Source: Cryptomeria japonica | Taxonomy: Eukaryota > Streptophyta > Pinopsida > Cupressales > Cupressaceae | DNA: 64,000 bases | Assembly: GCF_030272615.1 (NCBI RefSeq) | Contig: NC_081407.1 | Span: 376,582,877 to 376,646,876 of the forward strand | Direction of reading: 5' to 3' | Part shown: in pieces, positions 33,033 to 43,990 of the stretch | Position numbering within the stretch: the stretch's first letter is position 1 | Layout: every line of letters starts with the position of its first letter | The notes under the pieces: model-generated | The model's database searches: none | The model's input: the letters and a program-made list of their open reading frames with translations, nothing else | Told to the model about the DNA's origin: nothing | Program-made: the position numbers and the translations under genes

Positions 33033-33801
33033 TGTATATGGTGAAAATGGATAACAATAATAACAATATTGAAAGGCTAAATGAATTAAACCACCAAACC
33101 CTAGCCTAACAACAACAAAGATCCACCATAACATATGAAGATTGCCTAATACAATGCAAATCAAATGAAATCACAAAGATTATACCATCACATGTCCAAT
33201 AGGGTTTTGATCTCCATTCTTCCTATCTCCATTGATCTCACTTGATATAATTGCTCTCAGATTTTATGTGCACAAGAGCTCAATAAAGAACGGAATGTGG
33301 TTGCAAGTAGGATCGTAGTGTAGTCAATTGATCAAGTAGTTAGCTCATTAGCGTTTGATAATGAAGGAAGCATCTCCTTATATAGAAGACACTATAAGAA
33401 ATGGAGGGATAAGATTGAGAGGTGTAAAAGGAGGTCAGCTATGATTAGAGGGTAGGTAGAAGAAATAATAAAATAATGAAAGGGGTACGTAGTGTAGGAA
33501 TTAAGAGATGAATGACATGTGTCATGGGTAGAAAAGATTAATGAATTAATTAAATAAATAAAGATTTATTTAATTAATAGAAGAAATGAGATCAATTAAA
33601 TAAATAAGATATTTATTTAATTAGGAAAAGGATAATTTAAATAAATAAATGTATTTATTTAAATGAGAAATAAGGCTAGAAGAGGATAAATGAATTAATT
33701 AAATAAATAAAGATTTATTCAATTAATAGAAGAATTAGGCTTAGATAATTAAATAAATAAAATATTTATTTAATTAGACATGACAATTTTGGGTGTCTAC
33801 A
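33033..33801 (-). repeat. 5' LTR of gypsy element 1
   Basis: This 769-bp LTR starts TGTAGACACCC on the - strand (33801) and ends CATATACA (33033). It matches 17936-18695 closely, apart from point changes and an 11-bp indel near 33137. A TATA motif TCTATATAAG lies at 33377-33386 on the - strand. The five AT palindromes are near 33545-33778. Confidence 0.95.
33377..33386 (-). promoter_or_regulatory. TATA box of gypsy element 1 (5' LTR)
   Basis: TCTATATAAG on the - strand lies about 415 bp into the LTR, ahead of the leader and gag. The copy in the 3' LTR is identical (18271-18280). Confidence 0.65.
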
Positions 33802-33806
33802 ATAAT
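33802..33806. repeat. Right target-site duplication (ATAAT) of gypsy element 1
   Basis: ATAAT directly follows the LTR edge at 33801 and is identical to 17931-17935. Confidence 0.9.
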
Positions 33807-35528
33807 CATTTTAATTTAAACAATATTCAACTAACAAACTTGTCGCTTCATTCCCAAGTTTTCTCTTCTCTATACAATACTTGGCTCGTCCTGCTACATG
33901 AAATTGCATACAAGCCTACACCACTAGATGCACAATATTAGATCTATCAAATTCTAGATATATGATCAACAAGATAAATCATATTATTACTTTAATTGGA
34001 TCAACCATATAAAAGTCTATCATTAAACTCGCAAGGGTAAGCACATAACATTAGGAAGGAGTGCAATGACCAAACAACCCAGAAGAGATAGACCTAACGA
34101 ACGGACCTACAATCTCAGGGACTCATTGCAGATGGCCTTGCCTATGCGAAAGCATGACGAATTCATAGTTAAACTTAAAAAATCATATAAATTTATAAAA
34201 GTGGGTACACAACCCTTTCTAGGGCTCATGCCTCAGATAGTTCTCTCGTCGACTACCACCCACTAAGGTGAAACAAGGATGAAATAATAGTTATTCCCTT
34301 TCTCTTCTATCTATATACATAAAGATAAAGGAGGTATTATGTTAATATTACTTATATTGAAGGACTTTCATGCTTGGTACCATCCATAAGATTATCAAGA
34401 AACAATAATATTATAATTACTAATATTTTCTTGAATCAAGAAATTGTTAAGTCACACAAGGCATCATGACAAGTAAACATCCATTAATATATGAGGTCAA
34501 TAATAATGGACCAGTACCATTTCTTATAAGCAAGTAAAATAATAATATTTACATACTTATATGTTAGCATGTTCAACTAAAGAATCTAATTATAGATAAA
34601 CTCAAGGTAACTTTTAAGTGTCACTAAATGTTAATAAAATTATAAATCTTGAATTTTATATTTCACTATTAGTAGGAGCCATGTTCAAAACATCAAAGAG
34701 TCTCTTAGAGTATAACCCTAGACATAATATTTGAGAACTTACTAGAATTAAAATACTAACTTGATCACATTTGTACTAACATATGTACATTTATACAATG
34801 TCATGAGTTGACATTAATTATACATGTGATGAATATTTGCATATTAGGGTCACACTATGGACTATTATAAGATAATTATGTTTAACCAACTGTCTTTGCA
34901 AAAGTTATAATGTAGAATATCTTTTGTTCTAGACAAGTTACTTTTACTTATCAAACCTTTATCATCTATAATCCCTAAGTCTCTCAATTAGAGCTGATTG
35001 GAGTCTATGGAATAGAAGGGATATTAGGATTATATTACCACCTAGGTCCTCTATTATCATCAATCAATTTAATAGATAACATAAATTTCCCCTAAGTAGT
35101 TTTGTCACTTAGAGAGTAAAGGAAAGAAGAATCACTGTGCATAGTTTTTAAATTTATATTATCATTAGCCAATTTACTACAATATCTACAAAACATCTAT
35201 CAATACTCCATCAGCTAATATTATCTAATTAATCCTATGAGATAGCTTGACTTATCTTAGTATGAATATTTCTTTTCCACATGAAGGTAAAGTGATGTAC
35301 CACAAAGTGCATTTAAGATTTAACATAACAATAAACATGAAAATGATGCATTTATGTTCCATATGTTACAATTATTTATTAATAATTATGTTGTATCACT
35401 AAAATACAAATCACTCTATTTACAATTATTTTAAAGATGCCCTGCATTATTTAAGAAAACGCAAATCTTCTAAAAGGCCCTCTAATGCTTATAAAATATG
35501 GCATAGAGACTAAAATGATATAGGTGAT
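33807..35528. other. Stretch without recognised genes
   Basis: This is AT-rich DNA between the gypsy and copia elements. The only ORF of note (34066-34266) shows no motif. No LTR, tandem array or RNA gene is seen. Confidence 0.5.
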
Positions 35529-35533
35529 CTTTG
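35529..35533. repeat. Left target-site duplication (CTTTG) of the copia element
   Basis: CTTTG lies directly before TGTTGGTGTAAATAATTATT. It is identical to 54504-54508 after the right LTR, although the two lie almost 19 kb apart. Confidence 0.85.
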
Positions 35534-35931
35534 TGTTGGTGTAAATAATTATTCATCATGGATATTATTACACTTTAATTAAGTTAACTTAGGATAATGC
35601 ATCTCATCGTAGTTTAGATATGAGACACTTAGGGAAGTGTGCACATAGGGATGTAGCTTGTAGGAGAAATTCCACCTTTTGTGTTCTTATCTTGTTGTTA
35701 CACTCCAAATTCGGTGGGTCATCCACCTCTTCTGGAATATTATATTATTTCTCCTACCTACTCCTACTTTTTCTTAGCTACCTTTGTTTCTCATTGAGCC
35801 ACATGTCATGATTGTGTTCTCACAAATCCATATGGCCTTGCCTATATAATCAGGCCCATATTCATTGTATTGGTTAATCCAGTTGATCATTTCCATATTG
35901 ATAAGAATGCAGTTTGTTCTTGTCATACTTT
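35534..35931 (+). repeat. Copia 5' LTR, first part
   Basis: It matches the 3' LTR from 54055 onward. After 398 bp it is broken at CATACTTT by the first nested element, and it resumes at 41429. The two parts sum to 450 bp against 449 bp for the 3' LTR. Confidence 0.95.
35927..35931. repeat. Target duplication ACTTT (left) of nested element 1
   Basis: ACTTT at 35927-35931 is repeated exactly at 41424-41428 on the other side of nested element 1. The uninterrupted copia 3' LTR has a single copy at this place. Confidence 0.95.
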
Positions 35932-36772
35932 TGTTGGCATTATACACTCAAATGAGAATGGTTGATGTTGTCATTGATGGCAACCAACTGGTAACATGGT
36001 TCATAGGCTATACCGACAATAGATTTCACCTACTGGCAGTGACAGTCACAAAAAAGGTTATTCACACTGGCATCTAGTTACACCGCCATTCTAAGCCGGC
36101 TTGGAAATAATATTGTAAATTGTATTGTAATATTATATTTGTATAGCCAAGATGATGTATTGTAAAGACTCATATATGTATGAGATCTTGTAGGTCATTT
36201 TTAAATTTAATTAGGTATGTATGTAAGCGATATATGAGAGTGAATAAATTGTATATGCATTTTGATGTAATTATCTTATGAGAGAATAAGAGCAGAGCAG
36301 AGAAAAGAAAGGTTTATGACAAAGGTATCAGATAGAGCTTAAAATAGTACTGAATCTAGCATTGTAGATGCTATTTTGAGCAGTACATTGTTATTGGATT
36401 TAACCATCCAATTGTGTAGTCAGTGAGACTCCATTTTTTTGTTGAGCAGTGAGCTCTAGGCAGTTGGCCTTCCTGCATGTGTAGGCCCCTATTGTACTAA
36501 ATAATATTTATTCATATTGGCCAATGAGAAAATATTGTGGGTCACAAATCCCACTGAGGTTTTTCCCCTATTGGGTTTCCTCGCTAAAAATATATGTGTT
36601 ATGGTGTGCATTGATGCTTATTCTTTTGTTTCTCTTTACTGCATTATTATTTTCTTACCGGTATATTAATTTGGGTTATAAAGTTGCCAACAAGTTTAAA
36701 TATTTCATCTAGCGGTTAGACATTGATTCATCCCCCCTCTCAGTATCTTTGGGACTAATCTAGTATCTAAAA
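35932..36772 (+). repeat. 5' LTR of nested element 1
   Basis: This 841-bp LTR starts TGTTGGCATTATACACTC. It ends TCTAAAA, where the usual terminal CA has become AA. It contains the block CCCACTGAGGTTTTTCCCC followed by GGGTTTCCTCGC near 36550-36585, shared with the other LTRs of this group. Confidence 0.9.
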
Positions 36773-36843
36773 ATTGGTATCAAATCCTAGTCCTCTATTT
36801 GCAAAAGCCTAACAACTTGAGGAAGATTGTGAAAATGGTACCA

Positions 36844-37959
36844 ATGGAAAGTTTGAGACAACAATTGGAAGGAGCTCTTGAAAATTTTGATGCAGAAAAA
36901 TTGAAGAATATCAAACTAGAAGATGAACTCAGAACTACTAGGGAATTTATCAAATCACTTCAAGATAACCTAGTTATAGAAAACAATATCAGGAAATAAT
37001 TACATGTGAAATTGGAAAATCAATATGATGAAGAAAACGAAACTCTTAGAGATATTGCAGAGAAACTAAGACAAGAGAATAGTAACATGAAAAATGAGTT
37101 GCAAGATTTAACCATGAGATTATGCAAGGATATTGAAGATAGAAAGAGGAATGAGGAAGACTTGGCCTAAAGACTTAATGAAAGATCAGATGAATCTCTA
37201 GGGCTTAGTTATGAAAATGATATGCTTAAAATAGTTTTGATTCACATGCAACATGACAAAGAGGAACTTATGAGACAAGTTAGAACTCTAGAAAGTGAGT
37301 TGGTTGCTACAAATGAATACAAATACAAATTCAAAAAGAGTTCAGACAAGCTTGATGATATGCTGAAAAGTCAGAAACTTGATGGAGAAACAATTGGACT
37401 TGGATTTGAACATGGAGAAAGTTATGGAACTACAAACAATCATGATCACAAAAAAATGGTAAGGCAACCTAATGCTTATAAATTCAATGGGAAATGTTTT
37501 AATTGCAACAAATTTGGTCATAGAGAAAATCAATGCAGATTTAGGAATAATCAGAATACAAACTCATCCACTGGTCAATTTTCTAAATGCAATAAAAATG
37601 GTCATAACTCAAATAATTGTAGAATGAATGTGAAATGCTATGTTTGTGGTAGATTTGGACATCTATCTAATCAATGTAGAAATCAAACCGGTCAAGGTTA
37701 TGGAAAAGTTATTAAGAGAAACAATGTAACCTGCTATGCATGCAACAAGATTGGACATATTGAAAAATTTTGTAGAAGAAAGATTGTACCGATGAACAAC
37801 AAAGGATCTAATGATAAAGGCAAAGAAAAGGTAAATGAAATCAAGCAAGAATTCACTAAACAATGGATTAGGAAGAGAGATCAGAGAAATGATGAATCTA
37901 TCTCTACACCAATAGAACAGAGCAATCCTGCATCGACAGGAGATTCTTCATCTAACTAA
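36844..37959 (+). pseudogene. Gag with four zinc-knuckle positions (nested element 1)
   Basis: The start is ATG 36844 (MESLRQQLEGALENF). The N-terminal two-thirds is charged coiled coil, and the rest of a normal gag capsid core is not recognisable. The C-terminal third holds knuckles CFNCNKFGHRENQC (37495-37536), a second whose first Cys has become Phe (near 37579-37620), CYVCGRFGHLSNQC and CYACNKIGHIEKFC, all CX2CX4HX4C. A Lys/Ser-rich tail follows. In-frame TAA codons at about 36997 and 37167 break it. Four knuckles are more than the one or two usual in retroelement gags. Confidence 0.8.
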
Positions 37960-38273
37960 GGAATAATCCTTAGGGGTAAGGCAACTAATTGAAGATCATG
38001 CATTTATCCTTAGTTGGTCGTAAGAAGTTATATTTCTTCTTGACCGGTAGACATGTTGAGTTACAAGGAAAATTCACTTCACCAGTGAAGCATTTAATGC
38101 AGTTGTAAGTTAACTTTTTTGTTATAAAGCACTTGAATTTATTATTTCAACTTACCAAAGTATTCAAGCATTAGAAGAGTGTGAAAATTGAGCACCAACA
38201 TTTAGGAAGCAAAGCAGCAAAGGATTTTCAAGGCATCCAAGCTTTTTCAGTTAAAAGGTATTTATCTTACAAC

Positions 38274-40234
38274 ATGGCATCCTCATCTTCTGTTCTCGAA
38301 TTCATTGTAAGCCCTACTATTGTGGAAAATGTCAAATGAAATAGACCAGTCTTCAAAATAATCCCTAAGATAGCTTAGTTGGATGACTCCATTGGTGCAT
38401 TTTCAAAAATTCCAAAGGGAGTCGCATTGCTGAAGACCCTAGGGCATACATTCACTATAACATCAAAGATTTAGGGTCTGAGGATATAAATAATATGTTC
38501 ATAAATATTATTTTTGACAAATAAGGTGTAGTCAAATAGGAACACAATATTGTTGAGGATTTAGGGTTCATTGACATCCTTCACATGCCTAAATTTTTTA
38601 GATGAAATTATCCATTATGTTCTTAGTAGAGTTCACGGAGATTTTTTGTTGTTAGATTCAATTTTCAAGATAACTAAGGAAGAAATTAAGGTTGTTACTA
38701 GTTTAACATCTACTAGTACTAGCCTTGATAAGAAAAAGAAAATTTCAAACAAAGAGGTTATGAGCTTAACTGAAGCTGCATTTGACAACAGATCACTTAG
38801 GGTTAGTGATATAACTGACAACAATGTTAAATATGCAAGTATGGTTATTGGATACAAAGTTTCTCATACTAATAGGTTGAATTCTGTATCAATTTCCTGC
38901 ATTCATAGTGCCTATGAGATGATTATGAATAATGCTAAAATTAACATTTGTTAATGGTTTAAAGATGAACTGTTGGAAAATTTGAACAAGATGAAAGGTG
39001 ACAAGAAGGGAACTTTCAAGTTTGGGAATGTGATTGTGTGCTTAATGTTGTATTTCTCAAAGGTGATTCTCGGTATTGGATACAAGGACTTTGCCTATGA
39101 TATTCCTATTGGAAAAAAAATAAAGGAGGCAATTATCGGCATGGGATCATATAGTGACAAACTAGTAAAAGAGTACTTCAAGAATTTTCAAACAAAAATG
39201 AGGCAAAGGGAAAGGATTCCTCAAAGGATTGTAGACAAATATGACAAAAAAATACTCTTTGTGATTAAAAGAGATGAAGTATGGATGGAGGCAGTTAGAC
39301 CTCAAACTGTCTGGATAACAGAGATGGGCTATGAGGTGGATTCACACATCTTGGATTCATATGCTAAAATACTCCTAGATGCTCCACTGGAATTGACAGA
39401 GGAGATATTTGGTAATTTTGAAACTATAGAGAGTGGTGTTGCTATGTAGAAGCTAAGGATAAAAAGTGGATAAAGAAGAGGTTAAGAATGGAAGCAATTA
39501 AGTAGAAGTGGTTAAGGTAACTGAATAGGTATCTGGAGAAGACAAGAAAATTATTGCAGTCCCTAGCACTTTTCCCAGTACATCAACTGCAAATTACAGA
39601 CTGACAAATATCACTGATGTATTATTGGAATCCATTAAGAGGATAATAGAATGCAATACCTTCATTTAAAGCTATTGATGATTCTTTACTAATTTTGCAG
39701 ATGATTGCATTGGCATGCAAGATTGATCACATTGCTAAGTCTATAGGTAAATTGGACACATTGTCCAAATTCATTTCTTCTAATATTCAAACTATAGATA
39801 AGATAAATGAGGAGACCATTCAGGAAAGGGTAAATAAGGAGAAGGACAATTTCTTTGACAAAACAATAAAAGATTGTATAGGACAGATTGATTCTTTGTT
39901 ACCAGCACTTAATTCCACCATTGTGGAATACAAGGAATTGTATAGGGAAGCATGCAAACCACACCATTTAATAGAAGATATTGATGAGAAAATAAAGAAG
40001 ACACATAAAGAAATTGATGACATTGCTGACAATATGATTGGTTCTTCAGAACTCACATCAGTTTTGGATCAAGAGATGGTAATTTATGAAGAGAAGATTG
40101 AGAAGTTGGAAAGAGAAAAGGAAAGGCTAAGAATGAAAACTCGGGAGTTAAAGAACAAACTTGGTCCTAGATTGGACAATTTGTTAACACACTGGAATGA
40201 GTTATCTAAGGCAACTATTCAAGGGGACAAATAA
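38274..40234 (+). pseudogene. Second large ORF of nested element 1 (unknown, coiled coil at end)
   Basis: It starts with ATGGCATCCTCATC like its counterpart at 47374. Recognisable blocks shared with that copy are IVENVK, FKIIPKIA, DSIFKITKEEIKVVTSL, NRSLRVSDITDNNVKYASMVIG, GDKKGTFKFGNVIVCLMLYF and WITEMGYEVD. After stops and a frameshift, a coiled-coil end (39695-40234) has EYKELYREACKPHHLIEDID and EKIEKLEREKERLRMK. No known enzyme motif is present. The Ser-rich and basic middle found in nested element 2 is absent. It replaces pol. Confidence 0.75.
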
Positions 40235-40425
40235 CCGAAGCAACAAATGCATTATCTCATTGGTATGATCCAGCAGATAGAGACTATAATTTCTAACAGT
40301 CCTAAGTTTTTGCAAGGTATTAACTTAGTTTTGGCAGATTTTGTCTAGATTGTACATAACCGGCTATATGTTTCTAGGTAAATTTTGAATGTTTAATTCT
40401 TTTGACATCCTTTGTCATTGATGTT

Positions 40426-40567
40426 GAAGGGGGAGTAGTGTATTGAGAAAAATGTATAGAAGGAGATCACTTGCTCAGGGGGAGCACACTTAATTTTTGG
40501 ACTTCATTTTGGATATCAGTTTTTGGTTTTTTCTCATTAGTGTTGCCATCAATGCCAAAGGGCAAGA
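40426..40567 (+). promoter_or_regulatory. Multiplied polypurine tracts of nested element 1
   Basis: Three tracts precede the 3' LTR: GAAGGGGGAG (40426-40434), CAGGGGGAG (40476-40484) and AAAGGGCAAGA (40557-40567), the last directly before TGTTGG. Repeated AGGGGGAG tracts are a published mark of Sirevirus elements. The final tract has decayed (GGGGG to GGGC). Confidence 0.75.
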
Positions 40568-40568
40568 T

Positions 40569-41423
40569 TGTTGGAATTATACACTCAAATGAGAATGGCT
40601 GATGTTGTCATTGATGGCAACCAATTGGTAACATGGTTCACAGACTATATCAACAATAGATTTCACCTAGCAGCACCTACAGTCACAACAAAGGTTATTC
40701 ACACCAGCATCTAGTTACACGAGCAACAGGTTACACTGGTAGTCCAAACCAACTTGGAAATAATATTGTTTTGTATTTTAATATTATATTTGTATAGCCA
40801 ACATGATGTATTGTAAAGACTCATATATGTATGAGCTCTTGTAGGTCATTTTGAAATGTAATTAGGTATGTATGTAAGTGGTATATGAGAGCGAATAAAT
40901 TGTATATGCATTTTGATGTAATTATCTTATGAGAGAATAAGAGTAGAGCAGAGAAAAGAAAGGTTTATGACAAAGGTATCAGATAGAGCTTAAAATAGTA
41001 CTGAATCTAGCATTGTAGATGCTATTTTGAGAAGTACATTGTTATTGGATTTAACCATCCAATTGTGTAGTTAGTGAGACTCCATTTTTATGTTGAGCAG
41101 TGAGCTCTAGGCAGTTGGCCTTCCTACATGTGTAGGCCCCTATTGTACTAAATAATATTTACTCATATTGGCCAGTGAGCAAATATTGTGGGTCACAAAT
41201 CCCACCAAGGTTTTTCCCCTACCAAGTTTCCTCGCCAAAAATATCTATGTTATGGTGTGCATTGATTCTTATTCTTTTGTTTCTCTTTACTACATTATTA
41301 TTTGCTTATCAGTATATTAATTTGGGTAATAAAGTTGCAAAAAATTTTAAATCTTTCATCTACTGGTTAGACACTAATTCACCTCCCCTCTTAGTGTCTT
41401 TTGGACTAACCTAATATATAACA
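40569..41423 (+). repeat. 3' LTR of nested element 1
   Basis: This 855-bp LTR starts TGTTGGAATTATACACTC and ends ATATATAACA. It differs from the 5' LTR at scattered positions, perhaps 5-8% by eye, so the insertion is older than gypsy element 1. Confidence 0.9.
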
Positions 41424-41480
41424 ACTTTTGTCTCTCTTTTGTACTTTTCATTGTGCCCTTGGTCTTGGAAAAATCTCACA
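41424..41480 (+). repeat. Copia 5' LTR, second part (with ACTTT duplication)
   Basis: ACTTT (41424-41428) is the right duplication made by nested element 1. 41429-41480 then completes the copia 5' LTR up to TCTCACA. The match to the end of the 3' LTR (54452-54503) is clear. Confidence 0.9.
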
Positions 41481-41493
41481 TGATATCAGAGCC
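41481..41493 (+). promoter_or_regulatory. Copia primer binding site
   Basis: TGATATCAGAGCC follows the LTR end directly. It is one base from the usual copia site TGGTATCAGAGCC, complementary to the 3' end of initiator tRNA-Met. Confidence 0.9.
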
Positions 41494-43049
41494 ATTAGGG
41501 TTTCATTTATTGGTTTTGGGAGACATTTTGGAAGGCTTCTACTTTCGGATCTGAGTTACTGCACATTTTGGAGGCATCCTAGAGAGTTTTAAACCTCATT
41601 ATTGCGTTCGGGAGGCCGTTTCAATAAAAATTGAGTATAAACTAAACCTATTTTTGCAAAAGTCAAATTTTGGGTGTGGAGAAAATTCTTTGCCCAATTT
41701 GGGTGGTATGGTACAGTTTTTTTGAATTTTTTTTTTTTAGAAAAAAAAATTTGCAAAAAAAATATAAATTATTTCTATTTTGCAAAGCATAAAAAAAATT
41801 TTGAAAAAAAAAAAAAGAAGGAAATATTTTTGTCGGGGGTGGTACATTGACCCCACCCTCGTACCTGCAGACTGTAGGTTGTACCATTGTTGACAACACT
41901 ATACTGTCCTCCGTACTATTATCTGCACTATACAACAACCAGTGACCCCGGCCTTGACGACTGTGCGTTCACCGGTCCTCCTGCCAATGCCAACATCGCC
42001 GCTCTAGCCACCATGCTCCTCCTCGACCACCATGTTGCTCCACATCCTCTCCACCTTCTGGCCTTGACAGAGCCTTCTCCAGCGGCCCCACCATAGCCGC
42101 CTTCCATTGACCCCTGGGCCCTCTGGCTCTAGCTACCGGTTTCGGCTTTGGCCACTGACCACCGACTCCAAGAACCCCACAGTTCACCAGCCAACCACCA
42201 GGCCTCATTAGCAATTCCCTTGACAAATCCACACCCACCATGTGGCAGGTGGCCACTAGCCCATGAAAAAATTGACACGTCATCTACTCATTCAATGCCA
42301 CATCAGCCTTTTCTATACGGTCAGCTAGGGGGTGCGACAACCATTTTGATAGTCAGATGACCATCAAATTTAACACAATGCTTTGCTGACGTCAGCCTAT
42401 GTCAGCATTTTTTGAAATTTTTTAGACCCCTCTCTATTGAGTAGTTTGGTTTTTTGGGTCAACTTTGGAGGCTCATAACTTGCTCAATTTTGCTCCTTTT
42501 TTGGTGCATTTTTTTTATTTGGGCTATCTTTTTGTGCTCTTCATAGTGGTGTAGTTATTTTCTAATTTTGGTGCACAAGTTTTTCAAAATTGTTGGATTT
42601 TGTAAGCTTTACCAGTCTAATCCTCGATTTTGCAACTTCAAAAGCTTCGTTTCGGCTCATACGACCTCCTTTTCAAGTGCCATTTTTTTTTTAAGTGAAT
42701 AATTTCTTGTCTACTTTCATAATTTATGATCAATTTGCAAATATTTTTAGTTGATATTTTACTTTAAGATATTGGTCCTTTTTGGCCTACTTGGTACTTG
42801 TAATTTGCTTGGATCTTAGTTTAGATCTCTTGCATTATCAGTTTGAGTCTCCTTTGACCTCATTAAGGTAGTTGTAAATTTGAAATAAGAAGTCCACTTT
42901 GCCATTTTTTGCAAGTGGCCCATTGTACACGCACTAAGTATAAAGTGTCAAATTATCATTTTGAGGGGGTTTCTTTGATTGAGTGAATTTGGGGGGGTGT
43001 CTTGTGTGATTGTGCCTCTCTTTCCTTGTTCTCTTTCATTTTTTTTGCT
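41494..43049 (+). other. Copia leader with a GC-rich island
   Basis: This is a 1.57-kb untranslated leader. From about 41840 to 42330 it is strikingly GC-rich and pyrimidine-biased (CCACCATG, GCCCCACC words), against AT-rich sequence on both sides, including A and T runs at 41715-41820. ORFs across the island (41887-42096 +, 41969-42283 -) look like composition artefacts. No known protein motif is seen. Confidence 0.65.
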
Positions 43050-43990
43050 ATGATTCCTCATAAATATCCACCTTTAACTCCACATAATTATGCATCTTCA
43101 AAAATTAAAACATGGAGCAAATTAATGGAAAAAGGACTCACGCATTACATAGATGGAACAATAGTAGCACCACCTAATCCTAAGGCTATTCCTAATGCTC
43201 AATTAGAATGGATCACTAAAAATTGCATGTCTCTTGGAAATTTGCATAAGTATGTATCAGGTGACCTCATTTTTCACATTGAGAAGTGTTCTACAATCAA
43301 AGAGACTTGGGAAATGTTTCAGAAATTGTATGGTCAAATTGATGAAATTAGAGGTTACAAGATTGACAATGAGCTCACCAACTTGGATCCCAAGAGTTTT
43401 GATACAATCCAAGATTATGTCACCAAAACAAATGAGCTAAGAGTTAAGCTTAAGGATTGTGGAACTGACAAAAAGGATGCTCAGTTGATATTAAATTTGT
43501 TGGACAAGCTTGAACCTGAATATGTAGCATTTGTTTCTAGCTTCCAAACTCATCGTTTGATAGTGGGGAGTTCCTACACTATGCCTACATTTGATGCTTT
43601 CACAAAAATTTTGATATTGGAATAATCTAAGTTGTTGAACATGGGGCTTCTCAAGTCTTCAAAGTCCAATGCTTTTGTGGCTAATCAAGGGAGTCAAGGG
43701 ATTCAAGGAAAAGATTCCAACAAGAAGAAGAAGCAATCTAAGTCAAAGCCACCATAGGAAAAAGGACAATGATCCTCTCCATCACAAGGCAATTTTTCAT
43801 CCTCTTCCAAGAAGGGGACTCCACCTAAGAAGGATAAACCAACTTGTTCTTATTGCAATAAGTATGGTCATGATGAGCATTGATTGCATGCCAAGAAAGT
43901 TGATGAATTAACAAATCTTCTTAAGAAAAATAACATCAACTTGCCATTCACCTACAATAAGAAGGAATTATCTCCTTCCTCTTCCTCACA
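43050..43990 (+). pseudogene. Copia gag
   Basis: The best start is ATG 43050 (MIPHKYPPLTPHNY). The core of copia gag (UBN2 type) is clear: YASSKIKTWSKLMEKGL, LEWITKNCMSLGNL, IEKCSTIKETWEMFQKLYG, SFDTIQDYVTKTNELRVKL and LNLLDKLEPEYVAFV. It stops at TAA 43623 but continues in the same frame to a zinc knuckle CSYCNKYGHDEH, where the last Cys is lost next to a TGA codon near 43882. The frame runs on into protease. Confidence 0.85.

Larger units (their letters stand above)
17936..33801 (-). mobile_element. Complete Ty3/gypsy LTR retrotransposon, Tat-like (gypsy element 1)
   Basis: This 15,866-bp element reads leftward. It has a 5' LTR (33033-33801), primer binding site, 2.2-kb leader, one long gag-pro-RT-RNaseH-integrase frame (30789 to 23264), an antisense PMD gene (19040-21601), polypurine tract and 3' LTR (17936-18695). 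Perfect ATAAT target duplications flank it. Tat-lineage traits are a gag finger of CEFHKSKGHKIGNC type, a G-patch-like segment before RT, a second RNase H after the usual connection domain, a very long leader and an extra antisense ORF after integrase. The two LTRs are nearly identical, with a few substitutions and an 11-bp indel, so the insertion is fairly recent. All ORFs carry stops and the copy is inactive. Confidence 0.95.
35932..41423 (+). mobile_element. Nested element 1: gag-plus-giant-ORF LTR retrotransposon without pol
   Basis: This 5,492-bp element lies inside the copia 5' LTR. It has LTRs 35932-36772 and 40569-41423, a primer-site-like TTGGTATCAAA just inside the left LTR, a gag with zinc knuckles, a second large ORF, and repeated AGGGGGAG polypurine tracts before the 3' LTR. 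These termini are of Sirevirus type. No protease, integrase, RT or RNase H is present, so it is non-autonomous. It is a sister of nested element 2 and is shorter by about 1.2 kb, missing the middle of the second ORF. Confidence 0.9.

Noticed and set aside
41887-42283. Protein-coding gene in the GC-rich island
   Set aside because: Open frames on both strands follow from the lack of A/T-rich stops. No motif, start context or continuation into gag supports coding.
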